A DNA stretch of 64,000 nucleotides from Ancylostoma caninum (Eukaryota > Nematoda > Chromadorea > Rhabditida > Ancylostomatidae). Below the pieces are notes generated by a model. The model was given only the letters and a program-made list of their open reading frames with translations. It had not been told where the DNA came from and made no database searches. Positions 12,047-22,300 of this stretch are shown piece after piece (within the stretch, counting starts at the first letter, position 1; the number at the start of each line of letters is the position of its first letter). The stretch spans positions 1,364,001 to 1,428,000 of the forward strand of contig JBAJFG010000187.1 of NCBI GenBank assembly GCA_037903475.1. Reading direction: 5' to 3'. The translations under genes and the position numbers were made by a program.

Positions 12047-12251
12047 GGGTGTGGGTCATGATGAGGCAAAAGTGGGTGGGCGATGTGTCCGCGATTGGTT
12101 CAATAAAACTCTCGCTCCGCCCTTCAGGACCTACTCACACTGATTCGCGCGCGATTTGAGCGAGTAGGTCCCGAAGGGCGGGGCTAGGGTTCGAATGAAC
12201 CAATCGCGGACAGATTGCCCACCCACTTTTGCCTCATCATGACCCGCACCC
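12047..12251. mobile_element. MULE-like MITE with 9-bp target duplication
   Basis: Nearly complete palindrome. The left arm begins GGGTGTGGGTCATGATGAGG and the reversed right arm begins GGGTGCGGGTCATGATGAGG. Both continue through AAAGTGGGTGGGC, GTCCGCGATTGGTTCA and GGACCTACTC. The 9-mer GCAGGCATG directly flanks both ends (12038-12046 and 12252-12260). A 9-bp duplication with long inverted arms is typical of Mutator-like elements. It carries no ORF of its own. Confidence 0.85.
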
Positions 12252-12338
12252 GCAGGCATGGGTGACACGTGCTCAGGCAATCGTGGGGGTTGACGGCAGG
12301 TGTTGTACCTGGGGGTGGACCGCAGGTCGCGGGGCACT

Positions 12339-12643
12339 TATAGTGGAGTCGTTTTGACAGTGCGTTTTCCGCGACAGCGGCTCCCTGGCATTGGAGCACG
12401 CAGCGCGGTCGGTCAAAAAGTCGACCTATGATTGATCTGGTATCTTTGAACAGTTTTATCGCTTGTTCCCTCTTATATCGATCTTTCTCAGCCCTAAGAA
12501 CAAATGAAGAAGAGAACAGACGATAAAACTCGTCAAAGAAGCCGGATCCATCGTGGATCAACTATTTGACCGACCGCCCTGCGTGCCCCAATGCCAGCAG
12601 GGCCGTTGCCGCGGACAACGCACTGTCAAAACGACTCCACTAT
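12339..12643. mobile_element. Fold-back element, about 305 bp
   Basis: The left arm begins TATAGTGGAGTCGTTTTGAC and the right arm is its inverse, ending GTCAAAACGACTCCACTATA. Pairing continues inward through the GCGGACAACGCA/TGCGTTTTCCGCG and CGGTCGGTCAAA regions and the central AGTTTTATCG.TGTTC/GAAC..CGATAAAACT blocks. It is followed by C-rich runs at 12646-12690. No ORF has coding character. Confidence 0.75.
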
Positions 12644-13468
12644 ACATACCCCCCCCCCCCACGTATCGCAGACGTTCCCCCCCCCCCGCGTGCCCTGGCA
12701 GACGTTCTCCCACCTACCCTCACGGCTGTCCCCTATCCCGCAAAGGGATGCCACTTCTTCACACCTGTTCAGATGACAAAATTTTAGCAGATTACATATA
12801 TACGTGTGCTTTCGAGCAGATTTCGCTTATTTTTCGCCGAAATATTTCCCCATCCACCCAAAAAATACACGCAAATCTCCAGAAAATAAGCGAAGTATGT
12901 ACGCTCGATTTTACGCGAATTGCGCCCGAAAATTAAGCTAAATCTGCTGGAATGTACGCGGAAATTGGTGGATGTTCGACATTCTATTCTCGGGGACAGC
13001 CCAGACAGTAACATCTCCGTCGATTCGCAACATAAATATTGCTCATAGAAGTGCAAGCATTTTCCGTCCTGAGTATTTTACACACCCAAATCCAACTCCA
13101 GTCCTTAGACCTGCGCCGAAGACCTTCCTCAGTACCTCCAGTTGATGTGCGCCGTGCATTAAGATAGTGAATTTTCCTCAATTCAACATGGAATAATTCA
13201 ACGGCAGCACGTCTGGGGAATCCCGGCGGACTGCAGCACGTCTGGGGCATGAGCAACACGTTCTGCTCAAGCAGAACGTCGATATCCGCTCCCCCAACTC
13301 AAAAAGTAGGCGGGGCGATGGGGGTCCTACCTGCTGTTCGACGTCACGATTGCTTGAGTGAGTTGATGAATCCTCGCGCCCAGGACGACGACTCCAGCGC
13401 AAGCGGCACGTCGTGTCGTCGCGTGCTTTTCGCGTCCGCGAGGAGCGCACTTCCATCGACTCTCGCCA

Positions 13469-13718
13469 CAGGTGACGTCAATGACGGTGGCCCATCCGTA
13501 GCCTCGGGAAGATCGCCGCGCAGGGATCGGTGTCATCTGCCGACGGAAAGCTGTTCCTAGGCGCTTTTCCTTATTCCGTCGAAAATCATTAAAACGTGTA
13601 GAAAAGCTGCTAGAAATAGCATAACATCAGCAGAAGACATCGGCTAGGGCGCACGCGGCGCGGTTGCGCGGCGTCCTTCTCGAGGCCGCAGATGGGCCAC
13701 CGCCATTGACGTCCACTG
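13469..13718. mobile_element. Tc1/mariner-type MITE, copy 2
   Basis: The right end, reversed, reads CAGTGGACGTCAATGGCGGT next to TA (13719-13720). The left end reads CAGGTGACGTCAATGACGGT next to CA, a decayed TA. The arms share GGCCCATC, GCCTCG and CGCCGCGCA blocks for more than 50 bp. The 250 bp element is closely related to 31478-31741. Confidence 0.78.
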
Positions 13719-14717
13719 TACACAGAATGAGATTATTGTTTGTTTGTCTCCCTACCCCCGAGAATGGGTCGTAATTTTTGAGATTACTCTATCAAATGAA
13801 CAAAACTTTCGTTTTCAGTTCATTCTTATTTTTTTTATTTCGATTATATTTTTAAAAATATTTATTAATAATTGATTGATATTTAAAGTAATATTTTGAC
13901 TATTTTTATTTCACGTCCGGGTCCGCAAAGCGGCGAAGACCCCACATTTTTCCGCGCCTCCTCCCTCCCACCTACCTTCTGCGTCCACCACTGGCACATA
14001 TACCTTCCCAGGCAAAGGTTCAAGGGAGTTTTCCTTTTTAATCCGCAAGTCTGGATTTCTGTGCATCCCTTGTATTTTTGCGAATTTTCAGCAGTATCCA
14101 ACGTGGCAATGCAATGAAAATTTTCCCAAATTCAAATCAAAAATAAAAACCAAACGTGATTGTTGCGAACGTTAAAGCTTTCTAATGTTATTTCCATTGT
14201 GTGATTTTTAATTAACGTCAGTAGCACCACTCTAAATGCCCACGCTTTAATGCAACCTTTTCATACAAGCTTGCCATAAAAAAATGCATGTGCCAATGGT
14301 TACGGTAACCGAGAGCGGTTTGTTTTTCGAGCTCTGCCACGACCAGGCATTAATAGCATAGAACTGTTTAAACTGTTTAAAAAGGCAATGATTCTGATGA
14401 AATCTAGTGCTACCGAGATGTGGGTCGCTATACTGGTGAGTTCCTAACATTTATTAAAATGTGAAAATAATAGGCTCCAGTGCTGGTGCGACAGAAGGCT
14501 AGAATTTCATTCCAGGGAATTTTCCTCGCTATCGCACAGTTACCCAACGATGTTGGAACAGCTGAAGTTCCAGCGGGTGGGCATATATACTTCAAAAGCA
14601 GTTTTAGTGAAAGAAAGTGTCTATTCTTAGCATTCAACTGCAAAAACACGCTGATCGCTGACGAATGGAGAAAAATGGTGTTGAATTTTCATAATAACAG
14701 GCGACGTAAACAGGGGT
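13719..14717. other. Intergenic, no gene recognised
   Basis: AT-rich DNA. A block near 13925-13990 (GCGGCGAAGACCCCAC, C-rich run, TTCTGCGTCC, CCACTGG) also occurs near 38440-38495, and its last part near 1300-1350. This suggests fragments of one diverged repeat. No gene is supported. Confidence 0.45.
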
Positions 14718-14815
14718 GTGCGTAATTACGATTTACGATTTACGAATTACGATTTACGGCCATTTTTTGCGATTTTCTTACGATTTACGATTTACGAAAA
14801 AGTAGCCTAAATTTC
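14718..14815. repeat. TTACGA-type short tandem repeat
   Basis: Repeated ATTACGATTTACGA-like units (CGATTTACGATTTACGA and variants) run for about 100 bases with one degenerate interruption. It is a simple satellite-like repeat just left of the retrotransposon. Confidence 0.8.
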
Positions 14816-15098
14816 GTAACAGAATCGTAAATAACTACAAGAAAGGAATCTTTCCATATAGCTCTTGCGGTCAGTGTACAAATATGCCCCATTTGTTTAC
14901 GTCTGCATTCCACAGCGATATTAAGAGCGGATTCTCTCAGTTATACCAGTGACTCAAATTATTTGTAAATGTAGTTCGTCCCGGACTAGCTTCCAAATTC
15001 TCTGTTGAGAAGATTTGCTAGAACCATGGAGATGATATGGAGAGTCACAAGAAGTTCGAGCACCGTCTTTTCTCAGATCTTTCCCTGGACTGATTGTG

Positions 15099-15996
15099 TG
15101 TCGTGATTTCCCGGAGTCGCTCGCGCGTGGACTAGCAGACCCAGAACTAATGCATCGGTTGAGCAACTACCAGGAAACCCGCAACCTAATGCAGACGGGA
15201 CATGTAACCCGCCAAGGCTGATAGCACGTTGGCTTGCGTCAGAATGCATGTATTCACCTGCCACGTAACTCAAGGCACAACTGCAGTGGAGGCCCCTAAG
15301 CTACCAACCATATCAAACACTCTAGTAACACAACTAGCACCCGGGCATCCGAGGATGCACCAACACTGACTCATGTGACACGACAGTACGACACATGTGT
15401 TAATACAAGAGAGCTGCCACCATCTCCTGTCAGCGCTGCACATATGCAAGATGTTAACTGTACTGTCTATACAGCCGCCTCTCTGCGGCACACGTCTGTA
15501 GTTCTTGCTACACAACACGAACACATAAAACTGCCCAAATTCATGGCCCGCATAATACCATACACAAATATACAACATAAACACTAAAGGAAGGATCCAA
15601 CCAACCCAGTCACTAGGGGTCATAGCAAGCACAAATCCTCGGCCGTTCGGACAAGCGGGCAGTGTGAGCCTGTGCTCAACGCCTCCACGCAGACCTTACA
15701 GACACCGAGTTACCTCAGACTTGGGGCTGCTCCTTTCCTGTTTCCCGTGGCCTGTGTACTGGTGGAATCGACACTGTGACCATCATCTAACCATCTTCAA
15801 ACCATCATCCGCTGACTGTAGGCAACCGCTCCCTTTGGTGGACTGACGACGAATGAACTTGCAGTACTGACGCGTCGGCTATTTATACGTTTTCGGCGGA
15901 AGGGGCGGAGCCTAATTTGGAGGAGCGTGGGGACCATGCGCGCGCGACCTGGCTTTCACAACGATGATGCAAAAAGAGTTGCACGAAGTCGCAACA
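15099..15996 (-). repeat. 3' LTR of the BEL/Pao element
   Basis: An 898 bp direct repeat of 25999-26895. In sense it starts TGTTGCGACTTCGTGCAACT and ends in ATCACGACA, giving TG...CA ends. A TATAAATA lies on the minus strand at 15880-15887. Mismatches to the 5' LTR cluster in the sense 3' third. Confidence 0.95.
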
Positions 15997-16701
15997 CTGG
16001 GGGGCGCGACAATGGTCCGAGGCGTGACGTGTGCTTGCCCTTATCTACGAGTTAAATGTGACACACATCTACGAGTCAATCGAAGACTACCAGATGGGCC
16101 TACTCCTCGGCTTCTCAGACAGCTGGTTGGATCCGGATGTTAGCATGTAGAGACTTCTGGGGTGTGACGTCTAGTTACCTACGGCGGGATAAAAATGGGA
16201 CTTTTCTTCTTCGGCAGGAACGGCTATATACAGTATGTACACGGCTTCGACACTGTGCTGGATGTTCTTGACGATCGGCATGACTTGACGTTGACGGCAA
16301 CAGAGTGAAGCGAAGAACCAAAAGAAATAAATTTACCTACGAGCGCGTTTTGTGCGCTAGGGGAATTGTGTTTTAGTGTGAGGGGGAGATTTTACCTCAC
16401 TAGGCGAAAGACTGAACCCTGGGGTCAAGTTAGAAGGCGAAAGAAAGGGGATACCCGAATCTGCACAAAAAGATAAACCACGGTCTCCCACCGTGCCCCT
16501 GAGCGTGCTACGAAAGCACTCGTACACTGTGAAAGACGTAAGCTGTGAAGTCATTGCTGCACACGTACCTAAAATAGAGTTGGGCACAACAACGACAAAG
16601 GTGAACTTAAGGTCCACCGAGAGAACAAAAATATAAAAACCGTAAGTTATGAAAATGAACGAAACTTGTGTAAGAAAACCTACCTCGAGAGCTTGACGGA
16701 T
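15997..16701 (-). other. Region between third ORF and 3' LTR
   Basis: A 705-base stretch with no supported gene. In sense the bases touching the 3' LTR are GTCGCGCCCCCCAG, which is not purine-rich, so the expected polypurine tract is absent at the usual place. Several sense-strand GGTAA or GGTAG donor-like sites occur (complements near 16334, 16394 and 16681). Confidence 0.6.
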
Positions 16702-18507
16702 TCAATAGAACCCTGTGCTCTCACCTTTCCTCACCATATCTGCCATAGCCTTGCACTGTTCTAAGAAACCGCTATAGTCTAACGCATCGACGTCGTTTTC
16801 CACACCGTTGTTGAGGTAACAGAACGATGTGTCGTGCAACTTCGACTTGCAAGCCCTACAACGTTTCGTCTCTCTAACTGGACAGTCCTTTTCCGCATGT
16901 CTTCTGCAACACAAAAAACAACCACCACGGTTCACAATCATCTTCATACGATCCGACAGCCTAAAAACAACTGAACAACTGGACGACCAGTGTCGACCAC
17001 CGCAGAAATAACACATAACTGTCGGCTCGGATGTCGAGGGTTGCTGTGGCTGTTGCTGCTGCGGCTGCGGACTTACAACAACCGGCCTCTGTTCCAAAGG
17101 AATGGGCTTTGGGGGCCCATCCTCGGGGCCAGCGGCAGGCTGTGCCTTGGCCTGCGGCTGCGGCAACGAAGCTTTAGCGGCCCTGACTTCCTGCGACCTC
17201 TGAATAGGTATTTCTATGATGGAAGATGTGGGCGACGCTGGAGATTCTTCAGCTGGCGGCGTAGAGAGCACCATAGGTTGCGGAACTTGTGATTCCTTAA
17301 CCTTTGGCGTCTGTGATGGACCTGGAATAGGGGTCGTATCCATAGAAGATGAAGATGGAGTGGCGAGGGGTCGTGTGTGTGAAGCTGCAAAGGCACTAAA
17401 AGCAGGAGGAAGAAAATCACTTACCTGAACACTCAATACAGATAAACCTGACTGTGACTGAAAGTGTTCTGTGAGTAACTTATGGTAGAGATCGTATGTC
17501 CTCACGACTTCTGCATGAGTAGCTGCTGATGTTGCCACAGCTGTTACGATCTTACTATAGGTTACTCCATAAGAAGCCAACAAGTTAACTATAGTTTGAA
17601 TTTCGGAAGGCTGTGAGAACACAAAAGGCAACAACTGTGTGTAAATCATGCTACGACGCTGTAAGATATTATCCGCGTAGCGATGAAGAGTCCACAGTCT
17701 TGCCAGCATCACATCAGGAGTAGGTCGGCCTTGAGTGGTGAGTTCACGCAGATAGGTAGTGACTTGATCTGAAAGAGAAGCGAGTGCTGTTAGTGCGCGT
17801 GCAACAACAAGAACAGGCAGATGTTGCGATTGGATTCCTGTGACGTCCGACGGCGTGGGTACGTAAATCTCCTTAGTGAAGATGCTACGTACTTGCTGAA
17901 AGAAGTCATTGTGCAGGAAACTATCGACAAGGACGTAATCATGCTGCCCCAGATGAGTGGGGTTAAACACACGATCCGGATTGAGAGAGAGTGTTAGTAG
18001 TTGTGCGACATGCAAACTTTGTCGGTAAGAACGAGGCACTGAAAACGCTTGAGTGTCATTGTCGATCTCGCACTCGAATCGTCGGTTGACGTTCTGGCCC
18101 TTGGCTATCGCTGAAATAAGCTCAAGGACGGTCGGCAGACGAGTGTAAGGATGGAATTGTGAAGGTGCATGCAGAGAGGATAGATCGATAGGTGGAAGTG
18201 TCTCGGCATGCTTAGAAGCGGTAGGCAACTGTGCACAAGAAAGTTCATTCCACACACGGTCTAAAAGACGAGAGTCCATACTATGCGGCGATGATGTTTC
18301 AGCACGACTAGTAGTGGGCCTCTGTGTGGCTGGTGTCGGTGAACGTGATGTGGACGGTGAACGTGAGTAGGAACGCTCCACACAACGCTTACTACGATAA
18401 GAAGAAGCTGGAATGTGTGGTAAACCTACCTGAACAGCAGCGACAGATGTTACCGGCTGTGTGGTTCGAGCTTTCTTCACCGGAAATGTACCATGTGCAC
18501 GTTCCAT
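16702..18507 (-). CDS. BEL element third ORF: Gag-like zinc-knuckle protein
   Basis: Intact 601-codon ORF in the position where env would lie, downstream of pol. I see no signal peptide, membrane segment or envelope feature. The N-terminal 90 residues are basic and Ser/Thr/Pro-rich. A central part (about residues 110-370) looks globular and helical. Residues 370-490 are Pro/Gln-rich. The C-terminal end carries three knuckles: CYFCGGRHWSSSC (CX2CX3HX4C, near residue 497), CFLCCRRHAEKDC (CX2CX3HX4C) and CRACKSKLHDTSFC (CX2CX4HX4C). This resembles the nucleocapsid end of Gag, so RNA binding is the likely role; this is inference. It could derive from a duplicated gag or be a structural protein unique to this lineage. 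Translation would need a subgenomic or spliced RNA, because an 816-base spacer separates it from pol. Confidence 0.82.
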   Translation of the reverse strand: MERAHGTFPVKKARTTQPVTSVAAVQVGLPHIPASSYRSKRCVERSYSRSPSTSRSPTPATQRPTTSRAETSSPHSMDSRLLDRVWNELSCAQLPTASKHAETLPPIDLSSLHAPSQFHPYTRLPTVLELISAIAKGQNVNRRFECEIDNDTQAFSVPRSYRQSLHVAQLLTLSLNPDRVFNPTHLGQHDYVLVDSFLHNDFFQQVRSIFTKEIYVPTPSDVTGIQSQHLPVLVVARALTALASLSDQVTTYLRELTTQGRPTPDVMLARLWTLHRYADNILQRRSMIYTQLLPFVFSQPSEIQTIVNLLASYGVTYSKIVTAVATSAATHAEVVRTYDLYHKLLTEHFQSQSGLSVLSVQVSDFLPPAFSAFAASHTRPLATPSSSSMDTTPIPGPSQTPKVKESQVPQPMVLSTPPAEESPASPTSSIIEIPIQRSQEVRAAKASLPQPQAKAQPAAGPEDGPPKPIPLEQRPVVVSPQPQQQQPQQPSTSEPTVMCYFCGGRHWSSSCSVVFRLSDRMKMIVNRGGCFLCCRRHAEKDCPVRETKRCRACKSKLHDTSFCYLNNGVENDVDALDYSGFLEQCKAMADMVRKGESTGFY

Positions 18508-19323
18508 AGCTAACGACTGACAACACTGAGCTGGTTAGGCTACTTCGCAAAAATTACCCTGAAATCAGAGAAATATTTGGCAACGTAGTCTAACAACCGA
18601 CACCATATAAAAAAGTGTGATATGAAAAAGAAAAATGTGACAGGTATGTGCAATGTTACTTGCACTGTGAGAGGTGATACTCGTAAAGCGGCTGGTGTAA
18701 GGCAATTATACGGTCAATCATGTATGGACACAATAATCGAAGTAATAAAGCCTATCGTTGTTACACGAGAAGACTAATGACTTAGTTATTGTGTGAGAAG
18801 ACTATGTGAGAGAAAGAGATAAGGTGGAGTGTGAAAGAGGATAGAAGTGCTAACGAGGTGTAGTCACAAAATACTATTTTAGGGTAGAAGTTGGCAAAAC
18901 TACTGATCTTGGTCACAAGTTGCAAAAGTTGTTCGCAATTTGCGAAGTGAAATAGGGAAATGAAAAAGGGGGAAAAAGAGAAAGGGAAAGACACCTACAC
19001 AAATGACGTAACTGTGATGACGCAATATATGTAGATGGAATGTAAGATAGAAAAGTTGTGAGAAAGTAGAGGATTACTATATAGGGATGATTGAACGATA
19101 ATTGGGCGGTAAAACACATGAGCGGGAAATACTTGAGCGGGAAAAGAGACACAGATCGACGAACATAGGTCACTATGTAGAGCACCTAAGGATATTAGAT
19201 CTGAATCTACGCTGGACATGTGACTTACCGTAGCATACATTGGCTTTGGAGCACATTAGATGGAACATGCTATTTCACAAGCTGCTATACGAGTAATGTG
19301 AACATCTACTACTACCTACACAC
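18508..19323 (-). other. Spacer between pol and the third ORF
   Basis: 816 bases with only short frames (90 codons or fewer) and no domain. A promoter or splice acceptor for the third ORF would be expected here, but I can single out none with confidence. Confidence 0.5.
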
Positions 19324-22300
19324 CTACATAGAGTATGATCTAATGCGTTTTACTTTCCTATGTGGCTGAATTCTTGTCGGTAACAACGACTTCTTAACCT
19401 TAGGCCTTGGATTATAGTCGTCCTGAGCGCTAATCTCCAGAGGATAGAGGTGAGTTATGGATCTTGTGAGAAACTTACCTTTTGATGTTCGTACCTCTGC
19501 TGAGCGCACTACTCCTTTGTTGTCACTGTGGAGTTTGGTGACGATTGCTAATTTCCATTGACCTCTTGGTATGTTGTCGTCTCCAATGATGACCACATCG
19601 TTAACGCGAGGGTGTGTGTGAGTATACCGTAACTGACGCAAGCGACGTTGATGTCGCTGGGCAAGAGCCGAAAGATATTCGGAGTACCAGATGTTCCAAA
19701 AGCAGTTTAGAACCTCTAGAGTATCCTTATACCAGTCGGATAATCTGTGCCCTTCGACGGCAATGTCGTATGTGTCGGCTCCTGGTGGTAGTTGAAGTGT
19801 GACCTCCGGTGAAATGAAGTCGCATGGCTTCAACACGTGGATCGAGGGATCCTTCTCGCGATAAGGTGTTATTGGGCGAGAGTTGATGACGGCTTCTATC
19901 TCCACAACCACCGTGTGAAGTTGATCCAACTTCAACAGTCGATTACCTAAAGCTTTGCTGAAAGCAGATTTGAAAAGTGCAACAAGCCTCTCGTAGAATC
20001 CTCCTTTCCAGGGTGACACGGGAGTGATGAACTTCCATGTGATCCTGTGAATGGTGGAGAATTCCTGGATCTTCTTCCACGAACGATGTTCGAAGAACAA
20101 CTTGTTCAAAGCGTCTTCTCCGGCGTGGAATGTTGTGGCGTTGTCGCTGTAGACGAGATCTGGTGTTCCTCGCCTAGCTAAAAACCTGCGAAAAGCTAAA
20201 AGGAAATCTTGGGTTGAGTTAGAATTCACAACTTCCAAATGTACTGCTCTAGTTGCCATACACGTAATAAGGCAAATCCAAACCTTCGACCTGATGCCTC
20301 CGGTGTCTCTGTAATAGATAGGTCCTAAATAGTCTAAACCTACCTTCTGGAACGGTCTGGATCTTGTGACACGTTCTGCCGGAAGACTTGGCATATCCGG
20401 ATACCGGTATGCACGGCCGTTAATCTTCTTACAGATGACACATGTGCGAAGGAATTTACCTACATTACGGTATAGAGATGGTATTAAGTAGCGCGTACGT
20501 AAATGAGCCATAGTACCGTATACTCCCTGATGGTAGAGAGATGTGTGAGCTTGTAAAACTACAAGCTTTGTGAGGGGGTGTGTGGGCACCAGTAAAACTG
20601 GCGCTTTAGAGCGGGTATTCTCCAGACGACCTGGGCATCTAATGAGACCCAGTTCGTCTCTGTGCGCATTGAGTCGATCGAGATGGAGTTGATCGAGGGC
20701 ATGTTCGCTTTCGCGATAATGCTCACGAACAAGCAAAGTCTCTGAAAGCTGAAAATCCTGCGCAGTAATGATGTTATCAGGCGACAGGTTTCTTAAAGCT
20801 GGAATTGATTGCAAAAGAGATGCTTGAAGAGTAGCACTAACGCGACTAAAGATCTTACGACGTAGAAACTTGAGAACATACGCAGTTATGCGAACTAGCC
20901 TATTATAACTATTAGTAACTGTGAATGGTAAGACTGAGCAATGTGAACTTTCTGAAACTAAACTTACCTCTTTGAACTCGAGATCCTCATCAGATGTTGT
21001 GACTGGAGGAATTGTGAAGTCCATGTCGTTATAAGGCCATTTGTCAGGATGATCTCTCAGGAACGCTGGTCCATTCCACCACATGTCTGCATCCACGTTC
21101 GTCGGTATACCACGAGTAGCACAGTCGGCTGGATTGTCTTCGGATGCGACGTAGTGGAACTTCGTAGAGATGCCCTTTTCCTGAAATTGATCTAGGATCT
21201 TACGTATGGCACTCACCCTGTTCTGAACGAACAGCTTCAACGGCTTGGACGAATGTATCCAGTGAAGAGCGATCTGCGAGTCCGAAAAGAAGTGGATTTG
21301 TGTGATGTTGAAGTCCATCTCCTTTAAGAGGAATTGAGCCAGAATGACACAATTGCGAGCTGCTAATAGTTCCATTCTAGGAATGGTCATAGGCTTGAGA
21401 TCGTTCAGATGTGATTTCGCCATAACTAGTCTACAAGTAACTACTTCTGGCAAGCGACGTACCAAGTAAGCACAACTTGCATAGAGAGGTTTTGATGCGT
21501 CTCCAAAGATGCACAAGCTACCTGAAGATGTCCCTTTGTGGACTAAACACCTCCGGATTGGTGGTAATGGATGCTGTAAATCTGAAAGGATTTTGGACCA
21601 CTTTTTCTGGTCTTCTTCATCCAACTCGTCATCCCAATTAAGCTTTTTCATCCAGAGATCCTGAATGAAGAGCTTGGCGGATGCCATGTATGGAGTAAGG
21701 AGACCTAGAGGGTCATACGTAGAAGCGTAAGCTCTAAGTGCAGTACGCTTCGATCTTACGTGTACTGTGGAGATCTTGATCGGGATGAAGAATTCATCCG
21801 TCACACAATCCCACGGAATTCCTAACAGTTTTCCAGCAGTCGGTTCCTTGGCGTAGTCCTGTGGATCAATTATATTACGTGTGAGATGTGAGGAGCACAA
21901 GAATTCTCTGAGATTCATGTGCATGTGTGAAAATGTAGACTTAGCCGATCTGTACTTACCTGTAGCTTCCTCATGAGAAGAAGCACCGAGAACGACGTTG
22001 TCTACATATGTGTTGCGCTCGATCTCTCTCGAAAGAGGGGAATCGAGACGCTTAAGATAAAACCTTATAGCTGCCGCCAACATGAAAGGGGAAGATTTAA
22101 CACCGAACGGAATTCTGGTAAAGCGAAAGAAACGTAGGTTATCCTTTGATGGCGGTAATGACGGATCTTTTAACCAGAGGAAACGTGTGACATCGCGCTG
22201 TGAAACTTGCAAACGTACCTGATGGAAGGCTTTTTCGACGTCTGCAGTGAGGAGGTATCTGTGCAAACGTGCTCGTATATGAATGCCGGCAATATCTGGA

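Noticed and set aside
12180..12215. GGTTCGAAT motif resembling a tRNA B box
   Set aside because: It lies in an arm of the 205 bp palindrome, and no A box or acceptor-stem pairing surrounds it.
12131..12936. Several overlapping frames of 60-127 codons on both strands
   Set aside because: They exist because palindromic repeats and C-rich runs lack stops. They encode no coherent protein.
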